From positions 1-6,978 of the forward strand of contig JAGCLI010000306.1 of assembly GCA_017647065.1 (NCBI GenBank): 6,978 nucleotides of DNA, written 5' to 3'. This DNA is from Bacteroidales bacterium (GTDB lineage: Bacteria > Bacteroidota > Bacteroidia > Bacteroidales > P3). The notes beneath the pieces were generated by a model that was not told where the DNA came from, searched no databases, and saw only the letters and a list, made by a program, of their open reading frames with translations. A program made the position numbers and the translations under genes. This document shows, piece after piece, positions 6,101 through 6,978 of the stretch. Position 1 is the first letter of the stretch. Each line of letters begins with the position of its first letter.

Positions 6101-6978
6101 GTAAATAAATGGTATGTTGGAACACCTTCAGGAGCAACAAGTGGAGAACTTTACATTTCTTCTGATAATGGAGCAACAGCAGGATATGCAAATACAGCAA
6201 GTGTTGTAGTGGCAGAAAAATTATTCCAATTAGGCGAAGCAGATTCAGTAAGAATTAGTTTTGACCTTACATTAGTAGGAGAAAGTACTTATGACTATTT
6301 GAAAGTATATTGGTTGCCTGCTGATACAGTTTACACTCCTGCAAGCACTGCATACTATGGATCAAATAACTTCACTCCAAATGTGATAATGAATACTTAC
6401 ACAGGAACATCGAACTATCGTTTCGTTAATCAAATTTCTGGAACACAAAATATGAGTGTTACATTAGCTAACTCACCAAACGAATTAAGAAAACTTGTTC
6501 TTGTTTGGAAAAACGATGGTGGTACATCAAATCAACCAGGAGCTATTGTCGATAATGTATTAGTAGAAGAAGTAGGTGAACAAGGCGGCACAGATCCAGA
6601 CCCTGAAGAACCTCAACCATGTGATGCACCAACAGCACTTTCTGCAAGCAACATAACAGAAACCTCAGCAGAAATCACATGGAATGGCACAGCCACAACA
6701 TACGAATTCAAATTAAACGGAGGCGAAGCAGAAACCCTTACAACAACTACAAAATCATTAACAGGCCTAACAGCAAACACAGCCTACACAGTAGAAGTAA
6801 GAGCAATATGTGAAGACCAACAATCAGCATGGGTAACAACAAACTTCACAACCCTTGAAGAAGTTGTAACACCAGAGCCATGCGATGCACCAACTAACCT
6901 TTCTGCAAGCAACATAACAGAAACCTCAGCAGAAATCACATGGAATGGCACAGCCACAACATACGAATTCAAATTAAA
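131..6978 (+). CDS. Giant exported multidomain adhesin-like protein (FnIII / choice-of-anchor J), 3'-partial
   Basis: Seen: one open frame from ATG 131 to the window end, 2282 whole codons plus two bases, no stop. The order is signal peptide (1-19), N-terminal domain (20-208), seven FnIII + J-domain pairs (209-2163) with a Pro/acidic linker at the end, and a tandem FnIII array from 2164 that is cut by the window. J domains of class A carry a Cys-Trp pair and a DW(L/F/I)(I/V)TP motif (D370, D637, D1218, D1487). Known: this motif and domain alternation belong to the cleaved-adhesin / choice-of-anchor J family, found in gingipain-type haemagglutinins and many secreted Bacteroidota proteins. Inferred: a surface or secreted binding protein of at least about 240 kDa; ligand unknown. 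The start is chosen because it gives a clean signal peptide and lies about 40 bases downstream of a good promoter. No catalytic domain is visible, though one could lie beyond the window. A type IX sorting domain would be expected at the unseen C-terminus. Confidence 0.93.
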   Translation, partial: MKRLLSFVMAIIFAMQLSAQQDSVAIGSGTETSQIGPVPGYYGNHRSVQLYSSSELNMPMGGVIEAISFELAAVSGTTSNRQVRIYMKEISDTTLPANMTINELANDAFLVYTSPESGEPCVANQWYRFDLQSPFVYSGVGSLYVFLEGDGCTASGGCGVNVKYTANTGKAWTKCWDTTVPTLTSPIASNNSYRANTRIFYSEISEDYCYPISGLTLTPSTESVDLTWTSDNNNFEIQYKLKSESWDSENVVTFSSSTTSATIDELLPATFYSVRVRALCAGTESVWMNANFKTSCLVIEELPWTETFESAWVDPHLPGTIAAPNCWININGDGNATYYTKPSAAYEGNGVYMYGYSSASSTTASYANKDWFITPIIELTGEEALSFYAKKSSTSYSPELRIYALDVATNGDMLSAADTVNFILIDSLADLTTTYVERDVILSGLEGEYRLAFVRNKTIAHGAVYFDNVTVKMAPSCERVTNLTATEITETSLSLQWEGSDATDSYKLYYKEENATDWTIIEDITDNYYTLTDLQSGTGYILNVTAVCDNGAETGFIMAGNLTVSTHCQVYEVPFLEDFTIYPAGELESCWLEAKGQWDSIQAGATVYGYTNLWGAYSLYVFDAHAKIESYSTNRKDWLITPNINIGDGSVEQDLVFDIAYTDWANANPVETYGQQKFAIIVSTDGGVTWDFENAVMWKANPTPETNERNIEELTNIPQRLKFNLTELGYTGVIRVGFYVESLVSGGDNDVHIDNVMITEHIDCNDMVGAPIVSASSLNAVAVSWNAEEHEAATGWNISYVEGTTNDDPENGTIVSVPYGSAMPYVVEGLTEGVTYAFSVQYDCGGAWSPSAAIPLPESLDMFATIPYTHDFEDLDENANWTITNNTYNNRWFIGHPANVALEGNMLYVSDYVADSTGANSTYDNSSSASYVFASRLIQFDESLAYEISFDYSVLGESTYDFIKVALRPWNESYVGITAAPTWTVAGAVQEGFEYAGGITKFNLDTTGARGSIIVDGAVANNSLQQLVFAWRNDGSGGTMSPVIVDNISVIPINCLSPNDFWLSEDGRELTSLSFDISPRTGDSFEIQYQAYSDTTWQSVITSDTSEVEISELLPGTMYRFRVRAICDGELTNFTEEKLYETLCPVITIDDETPYIEDFVIANWFRSGNVTSPNAYAPVCWFNVDAGSTSYRWQSSTTEPYSGEKYAQLYLTTATAVDWLITPIFDLAGTETLSFFAKHTLTAAGAQSAVKIMYYSVDENGDMSSAADTALFVNLEDKNLTNEYTPYDVLLSDLTPGQYRLAFLVSQTATTSHYIRIDNVKIANISCPRPTGEVVVSNVTPNTATVSWTDETNTAWNVYYKAEGDSTYQMVSSTEPTAELTDLTSHTYYDVYVVGSCGDEESEPTVIATFMTSCDYITELPFFEGFEDVFVTEGLSNAEAPACWLNYNGGYSSTSYIWKRTTTASYVYEGGASLYSSATSTSPGNNDWIVTPVISNEGGAVLRFFAKVSSTTSVPGITLRYLDVTTHGDVTGLADTANFVTIGTIDGLTTTFAEYEYILADLPATYRLAFVRQDVVGTSVYMDNLSIVEIPTCFRPDPASVTISEITQNTATVSWTDSDENNTTWTVYYKAESEEEFLSVTTTETTVELTDLVSGVAYEVYVVTVCSDNSESDATYTESFYTLQESVELPYTCDFEEEGDHGWLIKNGTLVNQWHVGTPTGATSSSLFISNDNGTTATYAHSASVVVAEKLFQLGTTDSVRISFDLTVGGESSFDYLKVYWLPADTTYYPASTAYYGNSGYVNNVIMNSYTGSSNYRFVNLLSGTQNMSVTLENNPNELRKLVFVWKNDGGGGNQQGAIIDNIMVEPIGEEITCTKPVEASVVASEITESSATISWQDNDESHSAWNVYYKASSEEEFSSLMASETSIELTGLTQSELYQVYVTTNCGGEESASTDTISFYTLQESVELPYSCDFEEEGTNGWLLKNGTCVNKWYVGTPSGATSGELYISSDNGATAGYANTASVVVAEKLFQLGEADSVRISFDLTLVGESTYDYLKVYWLPADTVYTPASTAYYGSNNFTPNVIMNTYTGTSNYRFVNQISGTQNMSVTLANSPNELRKLVLVWKNDGGTSNQPGAIVDNVLVEEVGEQGGTDPDPEEPQPCDAPTALSASNITETSAEITWNGTATTYEFKLNGGEAETLTTTTKSLTGLTANTAYTVEVRAICEDQQSAWVTTNFTTLEEVVTPEPCDAPTNLSASNITETSAEITWNGTATTYEFKL
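188..754 (+). other. N-terminal beta-rich domain, family uncertain
   Basis: Residues 20-208 differ from the modules that follow. Visible stretches include PGYYGNHRSVQLYSSSEL, then VIEAISFEL, a RQVRIYMKE strand, a DAFLVYTS strand, and WYRFDLQSPFVYSG followed by SLYVFLEGDG. A Gly/Cys-rich loop has C157, C162 and a nearby Cys, and the domain ends with RANTRIFYSE. Alternating hydrophobic residues suggest a beta sandwich. I recall similar N-terminal segments preceding FnIII/J-domain arrays in other Bacteroidota surface proteins, but assign no named family. It contains the G8 run at codons 60-63. It could be the ligand-binding head or a cap for the repeat stalk; neither is shown. Confidence 0.55.
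310..317 (+). repeat. Eight-G homopolymer inside the coding region (candidate slippage tract)
   Basis: Eight consecutive G bases span the last base of M60, the GGG GGG codons of G61 and G62, and the first base of V63. Glycine elsewhere in this gene is nearly always GGA or GGT, so two adjacent GGG codons stand out. Loss of one G makes the next codon TAA; gain of one G leads to TGA at 337-339 after a few codons. In this copy the run is in frame, so the gene is ON. Confidence 0.85.
755..1558 (+). other. Module pair 1: FnIII-1 + class-A J domain
   Basis: Residues 209-476. FnIII-1 runs from C209 to about C296, with the B-strand Trp in VDLTWTSD, the tyrosine-corner-like ATFYSVRVRALC (C280), and NFKTSC at the end. 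The J domain opens with ELPWTETFES, then APNCW (C326, W327), DWFITP at D370, and LSFYAKKSS. It continues with a NGDMLSAADTVNF stretch shared with J4 and J5, then EYRLAFVR and a closing AVYFDNVTV strand. This is a canonical choice-of-anchor J / cleaved-adhesin layout. Confidence 0.75.
1559..2419 (+). other. Module pair 2: FnIII-2 + divergent class-A J domain with Asp-box
   Basis: Residues 477-763. FnIII-2 starts at C477, has SLSLQWEGSD and YKLYYKE strands, an F-strand Cys at C548, and ends at C568. The J domain has EVPFLEDF, SCW (C590), DWLITP (D637), then LVFDIAYTDW in place of the usual LSF(Y/F)AK strand. It carries STDGGVTW at residues 683-690, an exact match to the Asp-box pattern S-x-D-x-G-x-T-W. 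It closes with VHIDNVMI. It lacks the NGDM...AADT stretch of the other class-A domains, so it is marked A'. Confidence 0.72.
2420..3292 (+). other. Module pair 3: FnIII-3 + class-B J domain
   Basis: Residues 764-1054. FnIII-3 begins at C764, has AVAVSWNAEE, and an F-strand Cys at C844, but lacks the closing Cys seen after FnIII-1, -2, -4 and -5. The J domain is class B: IPYTHDFED, NWTITNN, RWFIGHP, EISFDYSVLGESTYDFIKV, then QQLVFAWRNDGSGG and VIVDNISV. The two Cys positions that define J7 (YxCDFE and NGTCVN) are H and Y here. It has neither the CW pair nor the DW(L/I)TP motif. Confidence 0.7.
3293..4108 (+). other. Module pair 4: FnIII-4 + class-A J domain
   Basis: Residues 1055-1326. FnIII-4 opens at C1055, with LTSLSFDISPRTGDSFEIQY, LPGTMYRFRVRAIC (C1127) and a closing C1144. 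Its usual B-strand Trp is Phe (LSFDIS). The J domain shows TPYIEDF, PVCWFN (C1180, W1181), DWLITP (D1218), TLSFFAK, ENGDMSSAADTALF, QYRLAFLV and IRIDNVKI. It matches J1 and J5 in order and spacing. Confidence 0.75.
4109..4906 (+). other. Module pair 5: FnIII-5 + class-A J domain
   Basis: Residues 1327-1592, the shortest pair (266 residues). FnIII-5 has TATVSWTDETNTAWNVYYKA, closely resembling FnIII-6, an F-strand C1397 and a closing C1414. The J domain has ELPFFEGFED, APACWLN (C1443, W1444), DWIVTP (D1487, Val in place of Ile), VLRFFAK, HGDVTGLADTANF, TYRLAFVR and VYMDNLSI. FnIII-5 being close to FnIII-6, while J5 is class A and J6 class B, suggests the FnIII and J halves have been shuffled separately. 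Confidence 0.75.
4907..5749 (+). repeat. Module pair 6: FnIII-6 + class-B J domain (first copy of ~840-bp tandem repeat)
   Basis: Residues 1593-1873. FnIII-6 begins at C1593, has TATVSWTDSDENNTTW and VYYKAESEEEF, C1666 in the F strand, and ends SFYTLQ. The J domain starts ESVELPYTCDFEEEG (C1693), then GWLIKNGT, ASVVVAEKLFQLG, RISFDLTVGGESSFDYLKV, PASTAYYG, SGTQNMSVTL, ELRKLVFVWKNDGGGG and AIIDNIMV. Compared with J7 the second Cys is Leu (L1710), leaving C1693 without its apparent partner. By hand alignment J6 and J7 are about three quarters identical without gaps. Confidence 0.8.
5750..6619 (+). repeat. Module pair 7: FnIII-7 + class-B J domain + linker (second copy of tandem repeat)
   Basis: Residues 1874-2163. 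FnIII-7 has SATISWQDNDE and WNVYYKASSEEEF, with C1947 in the F strand. J7 repeats J6 almost phrase for phrase: ESVELPYSCDFEEEG, NGTCVNKW, ASVVVAEKLFQLG, RISFDLTLVGESTYDYLKV, SGTQNMSVTL, ELRKLVLVWKNDGG. C1973 and C1990 are both present and could form a disulfide. The stretch 5165-5203 is base-for-base identical to the one 840 bases later. The pair ends in TDPDPEEPQP (2154-2163), an acidic Pro-rich spacer that marks the change to the short FnIII array. Confidence 0.8.
6620..6978 (+). repeat. Tandem short FnIII array: FnIII-8 complete, FnIII-9 cut by the window
   Basis: FnIII-8 covers residues 2164-2250 and starts CDAPTALSASNITETS; FnIII-9 starts at C2251 with CDAPTNLSASNITETS, a period of 87 residues (261 bases). 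Bases 6638-6717 and 6899-6978 are identical over all 80 positions, and the match may continue outside the window. Each unit has EITWNG as B strand and a TAYTVEVRAIC-type F strand (C2227). Unlike the earlier part of the protein, no J domain separates the units. Codon use here is poorer in T and richer in ACA, GCA and C-ending codons (AAC, GGC, GCC, ACC) than at the 5' end. Confidence 0.85.

Noticed and set aside
6784..6972. Minus-strand ORF of 62 codons
   Set aside because: Antisense to the FnIII-8/9 repeats, whose coding frame is clear on the + strand.
4907..6978. CRISPR array, insertion sequence or other mobile repeat
   Set aside because: The repeats are in-frame protein modules of 261 and about 840 bases, without spacers, inverted ends or a transposase.
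131..6978. Frameshift or recoded stop within the long gene
   Set aside because: Reading the whole frame showed domain motifs in a single phase throughout and no in-frame TGA, TAA or TAG, so neither an error nor an altered genetic code is needed.

Overview
The window looks like a piece of an AT-rich Bacteroidota genome, most likely from the order Bacteroidales. Three things suggest this: a promoter-like pair TTTG / TACCTTTG in front of the gene, no Shine-Dalgarno sequence before the start codon, and a coding region made of alternating fibronectin type III (FnIII) and choice-of-anchor J / cleaved-adhesin-like domains, an architecture typical of secreted surface proteins in that phylum. The species cannot be named from the sequence.

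Layout: positions 1-130 are a very T-rich intergenic region holding the promoter and a short leader. From the ATG at 131 to the last base (6978) there is one uninterrupted reading frame on the + strand: 2282 complete codons plus two bases, with no stop. I read this frame codon by codon and found no in-frame TAA, TAG or TGA and no frameshift. The gene's 3' end lies outside the window. There is no second gene, RNA gene, mobile element or CRISPR array.

Protein plan: a signal peptide (residues 1-19), an N-terminal beta-rich domain I cannot name with certainty (about 20-208), then seven consecutive pairs of FnIII + J domain (209-2163), each pair opening with a Cys and 266-291 residues long. An acidic, Pro-rich linker (2154-2163) follows, then a tandem array of short FnIII repeats (87-residue period) that is still running at the window edge. 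The J domains fall into two sequence classes, in the order A, A', B, A, A, B, B. Repeat similarity rises toward the 3' end: pairs 6 and 7 are a recognisable DNA-level tandem duplication, and the last two FnIII units share 80 identical bases.

Likely role (inference): a very large exported, surface-displayed or secreted adhesin or binding protein. Proteins of this architecture commonly leave by the type IX secretion system, but the C-terminal sorting domain that would prove it is not in view. The most interesting local signals are an eight-G run in codons 60-63, placed so that slippage in either direction stops translation almost at once (possible phase variation), the growing repeat array at the 3' end, and the pattern of gained and lost cysteines among the class-B domains.
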